Source: Fuscibacter oryzae
GTDB lineage: Bacteria > Pseudomonadota > Alphaproteobacteria > Rhodobacterales > Rhodobacteraceae
Direction: 5' to 3'
Assembly (NCBI RefSeq): GCF_016765795.1
Contig: NZ_JAESVP010000006.1
Coordinates: 62,001 to 126,000 of the forward strand
Length of the DNA: 64,000 bases
Under the pieces are notes generated by a model. That model saw nothing but the letters and a program-made list of their open reading frames with translations, was not told the DNA's origin and did not search any database. Positions 63,173-64,000 of the stretch are shown piece after piece. Position 1 is the stretch's first letter. The number at the start of each line of letters is the position of its first letter. The position numbers and the translations under genes are program-made.

Positions 63173-64000
63173 AGCAAATCCTTCAGCTCATAAAGAACCT
63201 GCAACGCTTCCCGCGCCGTCATCTCATCGGGGTGAACCGCCTTCAGGCGCTGCTCAACGACCGATTCCTTTGCGACGGCGCGCGCCACCGGCGCGGCGGG
63301 GGCAACCCGGAACAGCGGCAGATCGTCGATCACCGCTTTTTGCGCGCCGCCCTCGCGCTCTCCTTTTTCCAGCGCCTCCAGCACCACCTTGGCCCGTTCG
63401 ATCACCGCGGGCGGCAGTCCGGCCAGACGCGCCACCTGCACGCCATAGCTGCGGTCTGCCGCGCCTTTGCGCACCTCATGCAGAAAGATCACCTCGCCTT
63501 CCCATTCTTTCACGCTGACCGTGGCATTGGCGACGCCCGGCAATTTTCCTGCCAGTGCCGTCATCTCATGGTAATGGGTAGCGAAAAGCGCGCGGCAACG
63601 GTTGGCTTCGTGCAGATGCTCCAGCACCGCCCAGGCAATCGACAGCCCGTCATAGGTTGCGGTTCCCCGGCCAATCTCGTCCAGAATAACCAGAGCCCTG
63701 TCATCGGCCTGATTAAGAATTGCCGCCGTCTCGACCATTTCGACCATGAAGGTGGATCGGCCGCGCGCGAGATCATCGCTGGCCCCAACCCGGCTGAACA
63801 ACTGGCTGACCAGCCCGATCCGTGCCTTGCGTGCCGGAACATAGCTTCCCGCCTGTGCCAAAAGGGCAATCAGCGCATTCTGGCGCAGAAAAGTGGATTT
63901 ACCGGCCATGTTCGGCCCGGTCAGCAGCCAGATCGCTGGGGTGTCGCCGCTCGTCAGTCCACAATCATTGGCAACGAACGGTCCGCCCCCTACGCGGCGC
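63166..64000 (-). CDS. mutS: DNA mismatch repair protein MutS, C-terminal part (runs off the right edge)
   Basis: The frame is open to base 64000, leaving about 277 residues. Walker [10 protein letters not shown], then [20 protein letters not shown] (Q-loop region), Walker [18 protein letters not shown], the H-loop ATHYHEM and the helical tail with [18 protein letters not shown]. The mismatch-recognition N-terminus is outside the window. Convergent with grpE. Confidence 0.97.
   Translation of the reverse strand, partial: RRVGGGPFVANDCGLTSGDTPAIWLLTGPNMAGKSTFLRQNALIALLAQAGSYVPARKARIGLVSQLFSRVGASDDLARGRSTFMVEMVETAAILNQADDRALVILDEIGRGTATYDGLSIAWAVLEHLHEANRCRALFATHYHEMTALAGKLPGVANATVSVKEWEGEVIFLHEVRKGAADRSYGVQVARLAGLPPAVIERAKVVLEALEKGEREGGAQKAVIDDLPLFRVAPAAPVARAVAKESVVEQRLKAVHPDEMTAREALQVLYELKDLLK

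Overview
The window is chromosomal DNA from an alphaproteobacterium, most probably a member of the Rhodobacteraceae. The evidence is the intact ahcY / hvrB / hvrA / regA / senC / regB redox-regulation cluster known from Rhodobacter, the fused TsaE-phosphotransferase followed by a MurU-like gene, AddAB instead of RecBCD, and the block maf-aroE-coaE-dnaQ | hemJ-rho-mnmE-mnmG-rsmG-parA-parB. It also contains a likely replication origin (about 51097-51442, between maf and hemJ) and three parS sites spaced about 5 kb apart.

Layout. (1) 1-795: the end of ilvD. (2) 1063-18533: a 17.5-kb integrated island sitting inside a tRNA-Thr(CGU) gene, split in its anticodon loop. The two tRNA halves lie at 1025-1070 and 18526-18563 and share the 8-bp core TTACGAAT. 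The island brings its own complete tRNA-Thr(CGU) at 18353-18428, with a flipped acceptor-stem base pair. Its cargo is a DUF262/DUF1524 (GmrSD-like) protein, two small proteins facing an XRE regulator plus ImmA/IrrE protease, a four-gene type I restriction-modification operon (hsdM-hsdS-X-hsdR, where X looks like an extra PD-(D/E)XK nuclease), a tyrosine integrase, an AlpA-type regulator, a primase-VapE helicase, and a controller (C) protein with a textbook C-box operator facing a membrane protein of unknown function. The element looks like a satellite-type or integrative defence island; I see no phage structural or conjugation genes. (3) 18684-24777: hemY-like, mitofilin-like and hemD on the minus strand, diverging from tsaD-gpsA-yciI-EVE. 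(4) 25012-31711: DUF2853, ahcY, HD hydrolase, hvrB, hvrA and the RegA/SenC/RegB redox system. (5) 31763-45402: a PAS protein, TsaE/AmgK-like fusion, murU, addB, addA, trxA, hslV, hslU and a lipoprotein-like hydrolase. (6) 45412-51096: smr, mltA, Tim44-like, secB, dnaQ, coaE, aroE, maf. (7) 51097-58790: oriC, hemJ, rho, mnmE, mnmG, rsmG, parA, parB. (8) 58798-64000: hemW, rdgB, rph, hrcA, grpE and the C-terminal part of mutS.

The chromosomal genes are ordinary core functions: haem synthesis, tRNA t6A and U34 modification, peptidoglycan recycling, recombination, proteostasis and chromosome segregation. The unusual biology is concentrated in the island: how it replaced the tRNA it breaks, its C-protein circuit without a neighbouring type II enzyme, the extra nuclease-like member of the type I operon, and a repeat cluster beside the primase gene that could be an origin. 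Coordinates of sites were read by hand; no database or folding computation was run.
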